From positions 1 through 8,964 of the forward strand of contig JAFTBD010000127.1 in the NCBI GenBank assembly GCA_017455385.1: a stretch of DNA of 8,964 bases. The letters run 5' to 3'. The translations under genes and the position numbers were made by a program. This document shows positions 1-6,123 of this stretch, one piece after another (the first letter of the stretch is position 1; the number at the start of each line of letters is the position of its first letter). The DNA comes from Clostridia bacterium (GTDB taxonomy: Bacteria; Bacillota; Clostridia; Christensenellales; CAG-1252). The notes beneath the pieces are model-generated. The model was not told the DNA's origin, did not search any database, and was given only the letters and a program-made list of their open reading frames with translations.

Positions 1-394
1 ATAATTCTCCAAAGAATTACTTAAAAAAGAGAGCGGAGATGGGGTGGGAGCACGTTGCGCTTGCGAACTTGTGAGCAAGCGTTTAGGCGGAGCACCCTAT
101 GAACGCTCGTTAAATCGCGAACGAGACGAATGTCTCGGAGCGAACCGCTGCCGTTGGGGTCCCCGAAGAATTGCAAATTCTTTGGGGTGTTGGCAGCGAG
201 CAAGGCAGTACGCGGAAATGTCGCAGTAGAGACAGCGATAACTGTCTCGGCGACAAGAGGCGTACAATGCCGCGCGGTATAGAGACGAGCGCTCTGCAAA
301 GAGGCAGGTCTAGGTGTACTTCTATTACGTGATGTCTGACGATGAGCAAGTTAGCGAAGCATATATACCGCTATACATTGCCGTATTTTAGTTA
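1..394. other. Gene-free leader region rich in hairpins
   Basis: No convincing gene lies here: the open frames lack a ribosome binding site and recognisable protein character. The stretch is packed with inverted repeats. CGCTTGC (58-64) pairs with GCAAGCG (75-81). Copy A of a repeated hairpin element is at 101-143. CGCTGCC (146-152) pairs with GGCAGCG (192-198) and encloses a 12-bp stem, 161-172 with 176-187, that has one G-T wobble and a GCA loop. GTCGC (220-224) pairs with GCGAC (250-254) and encloses GAGACAG (229-235) paired with CTGTCTC (242-248). None is followed by a T run, so they are not obvious terminators. The region could be a structured RNA, a palindromic mobile remnant, or the 3' flank of a gene left of the window. 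The hairpins are seen directly; any role is inference. Confidence 0.6.
101..143 (+). repeat. Hairpin intergenic repeat, copy A
   Basis: This 43-base stretch is closely similar to 6923-6964, with about seven differences including one single-base gap. Both copies fold the same way. An outer stem joins CGCTC (104-108) to GAGCG (138-142), and an inner stem joins CGAGAC (122-127) to GTCTCG (132-137) around a GAAT loop. In copy B the inner stem is CGCGAC with GTCGCG, so an A-T pair has become C-G with both sides changed. That argues the fold matters. It resembles REP-like palindromic repeats in style, but I do not recognise the family. Confidence 0.6.
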
Positions 395-422
395 TTGATT
401 TTGGATGCAAAAGTGTTATAAT
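395..422 (+). promoter_or_regulatory. Sigma-A type promoter of the large lipoprotein gene
   Basis: A perfect TATAAT -10 box (417-422) is preceded, with a 16-base spacer, by TTGATT (395-400), which matches four of six -35 positions. Transcription would start near 429, giving a leader of about 43 bases that carries the GGGAGA ribosome binding site at 460-465, six bases before the ATG at 472. Confidence 0.6.
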
Positions 423-471
423 GAAAATAAGCTCGCTTATTTTGCATATAGAAAATTTCGGGAGATAGCCT

Positions 472-3333
472 ATGAAAAAAACAGTTTCTTTCCTTTTTGT
501 GATCGCACTCATCTTGGCGGTCGTTCTCGGTCTGGTCGCCTGTAATGACGCCACGGTCACCGATTCCGACCTTCAGAAAGTGCAGAAAGCCTTCAGCGGC
601 GTGGAGAGCTCGATGAAGAGTTCTTCCTCGATGAGCGTCATACAGGCGGAGAAGCCTCTCTATCTCGCAGGCGCGGATGGCATCGTGATATCGGAGAATG
701 CTTTGCAGACGATCTGGAGCACCTACGTGAGCGGTGATCAGCAGGCGAGCGCCGAAGAGCTCGAGTACGATCAGCCGCCGATGAGGCAGTTCCAATACCT
801 CAAAGCCATCTTCGAGCAGATGGGCGATGACTACGAGCTCGGCACGAAATACTATTACGACATCACGGGACAGATGTATTTCGATATGGAGACCGGCTAC
901 CCCGTGGATCCCTCCGAGGTGGAGGATGCGGCGGCTTACCTCTATAATTACGTCTTCGGCTTCGCCTTGTCCATCGAGCTCAAAGCGAATGATCTCATCT
1001 TCGCGGAAGTCGCCTTCAAGATCGGCCTCACGCACGGGTCTTCGTCCTATAATACGTCTTGGTACGTCAGCTTCGACCTCGACTATGACTTCGACGAGTC
1101 GAAACCCACCTACACCCTCGCGATGTATACGGACAATAAGGAAGGGGAGCTCGCTTTCCTCGACCGCGCGCAGGGCTACGAATACGACTACGTGCAGGTC
1201 TCGAAAGGCTCTGTCAAAGAGTGGCGCAAGTTCGTGATGGACGCGAGCGAAGAGATCGTCATCGACGCCGCGCATCCTTCTTTCGAGAGTTACCTGTCGG
1301 AGGGCATCGCCTACAACGCCGACACCGCCAAATGGCTCAAAGACGGCAAGTTCTATAAGGTCACGCAGTTGACTGCGGAGAAGAATCGCACCCTCGCCAC
1401 GGCTTTCGTCGACGGCATCGGCATGAATAGCACCGCGATCGGTGCGGCGACCTTCCTCGCGAAGAACGGCAAGGTGAATCCCGTCATCGACACCTATTAT
1501 AAAAGCATTTGTCAGCTCTACGGCGGCGACATCATTTATGATCTCGTCTGCAAGAAAGATTACAGCAATAGCGGCAATAACGGCTCCTCTGCCCACGCTT
1601 GGAATAGCAGCGTCGGTAGCGTCGTCGGCGCGCTTAGCTCCTTTGTCCCCGGCTTCGAGTCCGCGACGGCTTCTTTCAGCGCCATTCGTTCTGAGGATGG
1701 GAGCGTGATGATCTCGGTCAGCGGCGCCGCCGCAGACGATTACGCTCGTTTCGTGACAGCCTTGGAGCGCGTCGGATTCGCCGTTTCGGAAAGACAAAAG
1801 GACGGCACGGAAGTATACGTCAAAGTAACGAGTGATAAGGCTATCATAGTTGCCATCAATACCGAAAGAAACTATATCGTTGTGGCGGTCACCGCGAATG
1901 GCAACGGCGGCAACGGCGGCGACGGCACGAACGAGAAGACCATCACGCTGCATGAGTATCTTCCCGCTTATGCGTACGGATACACCGCTTATAATGCAGG
2001 CGTCCGCTATACCGCCGTGAAGGATCTCACCCCCATCATCGAGACGATCTCTTTCGACTTGATCACGCCCGACGAGATCACGGCGGAGGGGAGCCTCTCG
2101 GTAATGGACAGTTGGTTCTATGACATCACCCTTGGCTATGACGCCTCGTCCGGAAAGACGAAAGCGGAAGTCGCAGCCGATATCGCGAAGGCTTACAGCG
2201 GCGCATTCCTCAGCGCGGATATCAAGTGGACGAGCAGAGAGTATAATATGCTCCACTACGCCACCATTAACGGCAAGGAAGTCCTCGTCCTCCTCGCGAC
2301 CGACGTGGCGAATGGGGACCCGCATCTCTATGTCTATATGTTGCAGTTCGAGGAGGGCAATATCCCGCAGATCCTCGACGGTAACGGCAATGGTAACGGT
2401 AGCGGTACGGTCAGCGGCGATGGTGGCGACGTCACCGGCGGCGATGAGAACGGGAACGGCGGCGAAGGCGGCGAAGTGTCCACCGAACCGGTGAATGTCA
2501 TCATTCTCCACTATGACGAGAGAGGTTTCGAGTCCACCCCGCCCGAGACGCGCACCTATACGCTCGGCGAGGAACTGACGCTGCAGATGATCACGGGGGG
2601 AGAAAAGCAGAAAGTATTCCTGGACGCGACCTTCAATGAGGAGATCACGACGTCTGTCAAGGCGACGAAGGGACTGGTGCTTTACGTGCGCGCAGTCGCA
2701 TCCGAAGGCAATGAAGGCGGCAACGGCACGGTCGGCGGCGATGGCACCGAAGGCGGCAACGAGGGCGGCAATGAGTCCCGCGTCGCCAGCGTGACTTTCT
2801 ATTATCTCAATGAAAAAGGGAGCATCGATAGCGAAACGACGCAGTCCTATGAGCTCGGCACCGCGATCAATCTGACCGATTACGAGGGCAAATATGTGAT
2901 CTATACGGATAAAGATCGCAAAAATATGGTCACGGGTAGCATTAAGGCGACCGAAGGGCTGACGCTTTACATCATGCCGAAGACCGTCGAAGGCGGCGAG
3001 GGCGGCAATGGCTCCGTCGGCGGCGACGGCACCGTGGGTGAAGATGGCACGGTCGGCGGCAACGGCAACGTGGGAGAGGACGAAACGACAACGGGGAACG
3101 GCGGCAATGAGACCACCACTCCCACCTATGTGAGCGTTGTGGTCGTTACTTTGAATGCGGAAGGACACCCCGTCAAGACTGAATCCGTCACTGCCGAACT
3201 CGGCAAAGAAATGGATCTCACCAAATATATGCGTAGCGGTAAGCTTTATGCCGACAGATCCTGCACGCAAGAGATCACGGGCGGCAGCGTTCTCGTCGAA
3301 GAGGGCTTGACGATCTACATTATGGCTAAATAA
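472..3333 (+). CDS. Large surface lipoprotein with three C-terminal repeat modules
   Basis: The 953-residue product has a lipoprotein signal peptide: KK at residues 2-3, a hydrophobic stretch to about 22, and an LVAC lipobox with Cys24 as the predicted lipidated residue. It should sit on the outer face of the membrane. Residues 25 to about 474 are an unrecognised globular region, rich in aromatic and acidic residues. A Gly/Asn linker (475-488) leads to a second unrecognised domain (489-635). A Gly/Asn/Asp linker (636-672) then precedes three similar modules of about 68 residues (673-741, 770-837, 885-953), separated by Gly-rich linkers. The modules recall InlB-like beta-grasp (Listeria-Bacteroides) repeats in layout, but they lack the usual Trp and the match is uncertain. 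The ATG at 472 is set by GGGAGA six bases upstream and by the signal peptide. The gene has its own promoter and terminator, so it is probably monocistronic. No enzymatic motif is visible; ligand binding or adhesion is a guess. Confidence 0.85.
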   Translation: MKKTVSFLFVIALILAVVLGLVACNDATVTDSDLQKVQKAFSGVESSMKSSSSMSVIQAEKPLYLAGADGIVISENALQTIWSTYVSGDQQASAEELEYDQPPMRQFQYLKAIFEQMGDDYELGTKYYYDITGQMYFDMETGYPVDPSEVEDAAAYLYNYVFGFALSIELKANDLIFAEVAFKIGLTHGSSSYNTSWYVSFDLDYDFDESKPTYTLAMYTDNKEGELAFLDRAQGYEYDYVQVSKGSVKEWRKFVMDASEEIVIDAAHPSFESYLSEGIAYNADTAKWLKDGKFYKVTQLTAEKNRTLATAFVDGIGMNSTAIGAATFLAKNGKVNPVIDTYYKSICQLYGGDIIYDLVCKKDYSNSGNNGSSAHAWNSSVGSVVGALSSFVPGFESATASFSAIRSEDGSVMISVSGAAADDYARFVTALERVGFAVSERQKDGTEVYVKVTSDKAIIVAINTERNYIVVAVTANGNGGNGGDGTNEKTITLHEYLPAYAYGYTAYNAGVRYTAVKDLTPIIETISFDLITPDEITAEGSLSVMDSWFYDITLGYDASSGKTKAEVAADIAKAYSGAFLSADIKWTSREYNMLHYATINGKEVLVLLATDVANGDPHLYVYMLQFEEGNIPQILDGNGNGNGSGTVSGDGGDVTGGDENGNGGEGGEVSTEPVNVIILHYDERGFESTPPETRTYTLGEELTLQMITGGEKQKVFLDATFNEEITTSVKATKGLVLYVRAVASEGNEGGNGTVGGDGTEGGNEGGNESRVASVTFYYLNEKGSIDSETTQSYELGTAINLTDYEGKYVIYTDKDRKNMVTGSIKATEGLTLYIMPKTVEGGEGGNGSVGGDGTVGEDGTVGGNGNVGEDETTTGNGGNETTTPTYVSVVVVTLNAEGHPVKTESVTAELGKEMDLTKYMRSGKLYADRSCTQEITGGSVLVEEGLTIYIMAK
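2488..3330 (+). repeat. Three C-terminal repeat modules of the lipoprotein
   Basis: At the DNA level the modules are 2488-2694, 2779-2982 and 3124-3330. Each follows the same plan: a beta-strand-like start (VIILHY, VTFYYL, VVVVTL), a turn with E-x-G or G-x-x-D/E, a strand ending T/S-Y-x-L-G or T-A-E-L-G, a K-V/Y/L-x-x-x-D-like centre (VFLDATF, VIYTDKD, KLYADRS), an I-T-x-S or T-G-S step, and an ending of G-L-x-[IL]-Y with V-R-A, I-M-P-K or I-M-A-K. The second and third are closest. The last ends exactly at the protein C-terminus, with no LPXTG sorting signal, which agrees with anchoring by the N-terminal lipid. The linkers between them are GGC/AAC/GGT-type codon repeats, prone to length change. 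Confidence 0.65.
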
Positions 3334-3361
3334 AAAGCGAATAGACAATGAACGGAATAGG

Positions 3362-3391
3362 GGGAGAGCTCAGCTTTCCCTCTTTCTTTAT
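3362..3391 (+). terminator. Intrinsic terminator after the large lipoprotein gene
   Basis: GGGAGAGC (3362-3369) pairs with GCTTTCCC (3373-3380) around a TCA loop, eight pairs with one G-T wobble, and is followed by the T-rich stretch TCTTTCTTTAT. It starts 28 bases after the lipoprotein stop codon and ends before the next promoter, as expected for a transcription boundary. Confidence 0.65.
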
Positions 3392-3421
3392 ATGGAGACA
3401 GGCACGCTGCCTCGGGGGAAG

Positions 3422-3450
3422 TTGACATTCCGGAGGTGGGGTGCTATGAT
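3422..3450 (+). promoter_or_regulatory. Near-consensus sigma-A promoter of the Nudix gene
   Basis: TTGACA (3422-3427) is a perfect -35 box and TATGAT (3445-3450) a five-of-six -10 box, with the ideal 17-base spacer. The start of transcription would be near 3457, about 22 bases before the ATG at 3479. The promoter also rules out the upstream in-frame ATGs at 3392 and 3446, since 3446 lies inside the -10 box. Confidence 0.8.
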
Positions 3451-3478
3451 AGCGACAAGAACCAAAGGAGAAATACAG

Positions 3479-3865
3479 ATGGAAAGGAGAGAAGTCGTAG
3501 CCGCACTCATTTGGCAGGGAGATCGCTTTATGATCTGCCGCCGCCCCGAAGGAAAAGCCCGCGCGGGATTGTGGGAATTTGTCGGAGGCAAGGCGGAAGA
3601 GGGCGAAACGCTGGAGGCGGCGCTCATCCGCGAATGCAGGGAGGAGATCGGCGTCACGGTATCGGTCGGCATGCCCTTTACGGAACTGACCTACGACTAC
3701 CCCGACATTCTCGTCCATTTGACCTTATTCAACGCCGGGATCGCGGAGGGCACGCCCACGCCGATGGAGCATAACGCCATCGCTTGGATCACCCCCGAAG
3801 AGGCGGATAATTATCCCTTCGTCCCCGCGGACGCGCCGATCATTGAGAAGCTACGCGCGAATTAG
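3479..3865 (+). CDS. Nudix hydrolase, MutT-like
   Basis: The 128-residue protein is one Nudix domain, the usual size for MutT-type nucleoside triphosphate pyrophosphohydrolases, which cleave (often oxidised) nucleotides to the monophosphate and pyrophosphate in the cytoplasm. The Nudix box is complete: Gly37, Glu43, Arg51-Glu52, Glu55-Glu56, Gly58 and Val59 follow the G-x5-E-x7-RE-x2-EE-x-G-hydrophobic pattern, and Glu52, Glu55 and Glu56 would bind the metal. RR at 21-22 and G-L-W-E-F at 30-34 are typical of the MutT branch that acts on 8-oxo-dGTP or related substrates, although the usual Pro after LWEF is Val here. The ATG at 3479 has AAAGGAG eight bases upstream (3464-3470) and a strong promoter before it; longer starts would fall within or upstream of that promoter. 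The family is clear, the exact substrate is not. Confidence 0.92.
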   Translation: MERREVVAALIWQGDRFMICRRPEGKARAGLWEFVGGKAEEGETLEAALIRECREEIGVTVSVGMPFTELTYDYPDILVHLTLFNAGIAEGTPTPMEHNAIAWITPEEADNYPFVPADAPIIEKLRAN

Positions 3866-3870
3866 AAATT

Positions 3871-3918
3871 CGGAATGCGGAATGCGGAATGCGGAATGCG
3901 GAATGCGGAATGCGGAAT
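3871..3918 (+). repeat. 7-bp tandem repeat (CGGAATG) downstream of the Nudix gene
   Basis: Six perfect copies of CGGAATG are followed by a seventh lacking its last base, starting five bases after the Nudix stop codon. It is non-coding and too short in unit and spacing to be CRISPR. Perfect identity of the units suggests recent slippage. A related-looking AATTAGG doublet follows at 3943-3956. Confidence 0.95.
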
Positions 3919-4160
3919 AATGGATACGCTGACGCTTTATTTAATTAGGAATTAGGAATGAAGGTGCGCTACGCGAGAATAAAATAATTGTCATCCTGAG
4001 CAGGTGCGTAGCAACGTCGTCGAAGGATCTCACCGCGATTGTTCGCATAGCGAACACGTTCACGTGGCATAGCCGCGGTTTATTGCCGGTAAGTTCGCTA
4101 ACTCCGTACCGCGCAGGCGGTCGATCCATGCACGAAGTGCAATTCAGGTTCAAGAGCGAG
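3919..4160. other. Intergenic region between Nudix and YunG-like genes
   Basis: No gene is visible in this stretch, which with the tandem repeat makes about 295 gene-free bases. It holds two AATTAGG units (3943-3956), a structured block at 3990-4079 described separately, an ACCGC/GCGGT hairpin near 4108-4121, and a perfect TGCAC-GAA-GTGCA hairpin (4129-4141) just past the end of the minus-strand gene. None of the hairpins has a clear T run in either direction, so termination of the two converging genes is unexplained. Confidence 0.5.
3990..4079. repeat. Structured block resembling a dispersed intergenic repeat
   Basis: The left part begins GTCATCCTGAGC (3990-4001) and closes with GTCGAAGGATCTC (4019-4031); ATCCT pairs with AGGAT. 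Such CATCCTGAGC...CGAAGGATCT blocks are, from memory, common between genes in many gut bacterial genomes. The right part folds as a three-way junction: ACCGCG (4032-4037) pairs with CGCGGT (4074-4079), enclosing GTTCGC-ATA-GCGAAC (4041-4055) and a short CACG-TTCA-CGTG hairpin (4055-4066). The pairing is seen directly; the repeat-family link rests on recall and no function is known to me. Confidence 0.5.
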
Positions 4161-4598
4161 TCACTTTTCGGATAGTGCTTTTATCAGTTCTCTTTTCAGA
4201 TATAAGTACCTTTCGTATTTTTCCTTGCTCACGAAATGTTCTTCGCGGGATTGTACGTTTTGGCAGTCGAAAGTCAGTTTTTTGTCGCCGAATTGTTCGC
4301 TCGTGAGGTCGAAGGTGACGCCGTCCACCGAATTGTAGCAGTGGAAGCCGCCTCCCTCGAGGGGAATGCCGTATACCTCGCCGCCGAAAATATCCTGCAC
4401 GAGAAATGCCGTGACAGAGCATTGTCCGAGCGTCTTATTCGACTCCGACCATTCGGGGCGCAGTCTCGGCGCGCAGGAGTATTCGCACCATATATCCGAT
4501 AATAGGTCGTAGAGGTGGCGTTGGTCGCGGATGGCGGCATATTCTTTCGTGATGGGACGGACGGCGGGTGTCTCCGACCCGTAGAAACGGTATGGCAT
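4161..4598 (-). CDS. YunG-like family protein
   Basis: The 145-residue soluble protein has no signal peptide or membrane segment. Its core matches the YunG family of Bacillus and clostridia as I recall it: L-G-Q-C-S-V-T-A (58-64, Cys60), a V-Q-D-I-F-G-G step (67-73), F-H-C-Y-N (85-89, His86) and F-D-L-T-S-E-Q-F (96-103, Asp97). The ordered Cys, His and Asp look like a papain/transglutaminase-type triad, so a hydrolase or transferase role is possible but unproven; the family's biochemical function is not established to my knowledge. The ATG at 4598 has AAAGGAGA with GGAG ending six bases or so upstream and a good promoter at 4633-4661. It is divergent from the second lipoprotein gene and appears to be a single-gene unit. 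Confidence 0.7.
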   Translation of the reverse strand: MPYRFYGSETPAVRPITKEYAAIRDQRHLYDLLSDIWCEYSCAPRLRPEWSESNKTLGQCSVTAFLVQDIFGGEVYGIPLEGGGFHCYNSVDGVTFDLTSEQFGDKKLTFDCQNVQSREEHFVSKEKYERYLYLKRELIKALSEK

Positions 4599-4632
4599 AG
4601 GGTCTCCTTTTCGCGCGTTGCGGTTTTTCTTT

Positions 4633-4661
4633 ATTATAGCAGGTCTTCACGTTCGGGACAA
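4633..4661 (-). promoter_or_regulatory. Promoter of the YunG-like gene
   Basis: Read on the minus strand, TTGTCC (4661-4656) and a perfect TATAAT (4638-4633) are separated by 17 bases. The start of transcription would be near 4626, about 28 bases before the ATG at 4598, with the AAAGGAGA ribosome binding site between. Confidence 0.65.
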
Positions 4662-4685
4662 GCAGTATGAATCGAGCGCAGAGGA

Positions 4686-4715
4686 TAGACAAAATTCGAC
4701 AAAGTATGATAGAAT
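4686..4715 (+). promoter_or_regulatory. Promoter of the second lipoprotein gene
   Basis: TAGACA (4686-4691, five of six) and TAGAAT (4710-4715, five of six) are separated by 18 bases, placing the transcript start near 4722 and leaving a 24-base leader with GGAGG at 4736-4740. The -35 box lies 25 bases from the -35 box of the divergent YunG-like gene. An alternative TCGACA (4696-4701) with TACCAT (4718-4723) is weaker. Confidence 0.5.
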
Positions 4716-4720
4716 CATAC
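4704..4720. promoter_or_regulatory. Perfect inverted repeat over the -10 box, candidate operator
   Basis: GTATGAT (4704-4710) and ATCATAC (4714-4720) are perfect 7-base arms around an AGA centre. The palindrome covers the proposed -10 box and ends just before the expected transcript start of the second lipoprotein gene. That is where a dimeric repressor would block polymerase. The symmetry is seen; regulation is inferred. Confidence 0.4.
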
Positions 4721-4745
4721 CATAACGGAAAAGGCGGAGGAAAGA

Positions 4746-6122
4746 ATGCGGAAAGGCGTTTTATGGAGAGTATGGATCGCGATCGGCATAGTGATATGCT
4801 TGCTCTTCGCGATGGTCGCCTGCGCCGAGGATCTACCCGCGGAAAGCTACGACACCGAGCAAACGGAGATCGTGACGGAGACGTCCTCCGAGGAGACGCC
4901 CGCCACCGATACGACCGACGAGGAAACGGAAGAGACCGCCTCGGGCGAAGAAACGAACGCCGACAACATCGATGAGAATGCCGCCGATGAGGGTGACACG
5001 AATGCCGATGAGAACGGCGCCGACGATACGAATGAGAATGGGGACTCATCTTACGAAGGATACAGCTCGTACATCGAATACCTCTATGAAACAGACCGCT
5101 TGGCGTATTATCAATATGCCGCGGAGAGCGGGCTATTCGATCTATTCTCCCTCGATATGTTCGATCTGACGAATGAGGACACGGAGGGGCGGTATGCGTA
5201 CGTCTCCGTCGATATGGCGGGGGATTACAGCCTCGTCACCTACGGCGCGGAGAGCGCGGCGCGTATCCGCATCGCCGCGAACGGCACGGCGAGGATCTAC
5301 GGATCATTCGGCGAGGTGACAGTCACCCTTCGCGGAACGTATAATAAGGACTTCGACATCATTACGGAATCGGGCGAAACCTTCGCATTATCCGAAGATA
5401 TGACGAAAACGGCACATCTTCTCCATTACCTTCCCATAGGGGACGCCGTCTATCCGATCACGATCGACAGGGAGCTTGGCGACGTCCGTATAGACGAAGG
5501 GAAGGACGCCCTTCTCGCGCGGTTATCCGCGTGCGTGGAGACCGAGGTGCCGAACGACGAGGAAGCAAACGGCACCGATGGAAGCGGTGGATCGGGAGAC
5601 GACAACGAGAATGAAGGAGTCGGCGGCGGCACCGACACTGAAGAAGAAACGGGAGGCGGTAATGAGTCCGACGGAAACGATAAAAACGTCGGGAATGAGA
5701 CCGAAACGGGGAACGTCCCCACAGGCGGCGACGAGCAGAACGGTGAAGGCGAAGGAATAGGCGACGCCGAGGATCAAGAGGAAGAGAACGCGCGCTCGGA
5801 CGAAAGAGAGCGTATCGCGGAGAGCGGATGCTATGCCTTCTTGCAGTCGGTCGGCGGCGTGGCTGAGGTCACGGGGACGCCCACCATCTCCGCGGAAGGG
5901 GAGCAATACACCGTCATTTTCCACGATATGACGGAGGACGAGTACGTCGCGGCGATGCTTTTGTGGCGCGACGCGGGCAATACCGTTTATATGGATAGCA
6001 ATGCGCAGATAGTATTCACCAGAGTGATAGAGGGGAAAGGGTATTCTTTCAACGTGACGACAGATGGGAACGCCGCCCCGTATGCGATGACCGTGCGGGT
6101 ACAAGGCGGATACGCGTCGTAA
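4746..6122 (+). CDS. Second surface lipoprotein with acidic linkers
   Basis: The 458-residue product starts with a lipoprotein signal: Arg/Lys at residues 2-3, a hydrophobic stretch from about 9, and an MVAC lipobox with Cys26 as the lipid site. Residues 27-102 are a Glu/Asp/Thr-rich disordered stalk. A first domain (about 103-265), unrecognised, has beta-rich segments such as A-R-I-R-I-A-A-N-G and a G-T-Y-N turn. A second Gly/Asp/Glu/Asn linker (about 266-352) leads to a C-terminal domain (353-455) with a beta-strand, then T-E-D-E-Y, a helix and A-G, a unit also found in the large lipoprotein. GGAGG (4736-4740) five bases before the ATG fixes the start. The linkers are strongly acidic, unlike the more neutral Gly/Asn linkers of the first lipoprotein. 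No catalytic motif is visible; a surface-binding or sensing role is only a guess. Its stop codon is one base from the end of the convergent biotin ligase gene. Confidence 0.85.
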   Translation: MRKGVLWRVWIAIGIVICLLFAMVACAEDLPAESYDTEQTEIVTETSSEETPATDTTDEETEETASGEETNADNIDENAADEGDTNADENGADDTNENGDSSYEGYSSYIEYLYETDRLAYYQYAAESGLFDLFSLDMFDLTNEDTEGRYAYVSVDMAGDYSLVTYGAESAARIRIAANGTARIYGSFGEVTVTLRGTYNKDFDIITESGETFALSEDMTKTAHLLHYLPIGDAVYPITIDRELGDVRIDEGKDALLARLSACVETEVPNDEEANGTDGSGGSGDDNENEGVGGGTDTEEETGGGNESDGNDKNVGNETETGNVPTGGDEQNGEGEGIGDAEDQEEENARSDERERIAESGCYAFLQSVGGVAEVTGTPTISAEGEQYTVIFHDMTEDEYVAAMLLWRDAGNTVYMDSNAQIVFTRVIEGKGYSFNVTTDGNAAPYAMTVRVQGGYAS

Positions 6123-6123
6123 A

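Noticed and set aside
161..187. The 12-bp hairpin as an intrinsic terminator
   Set aside because: No T run follows in either direction within the usual distance.
21..349. Small open frames in the first 350 bases
   Set aside because: They overlap the hairpin-rich region, lack ribosome binding sites, and their translations look like shuffled low-information sequence.
388..3348. A 986-residue open frame on the minus strand opposite the large lipoprotein gene
   Set aside because: It has no ribosome binding site or recognisable domain, and is explained by the codon bias of the sense gene. The plus-strand frame has a promoter, ribosome binding site, lipoprotein signal and terminator.
3392..3478. 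Earlier in-frame starts (3392, 3446) for the Nudix gene
   Set aside because: The near-consensus promoter at 3422-3450 lies downstream of the first and overlaps the second, and the family's natural N-terminus begins at 3479.
3871..3918. The tandem repeat as a CRISPR array
   Set aside because: The unit is 7 bp with no spacers and no cas genes nearby.
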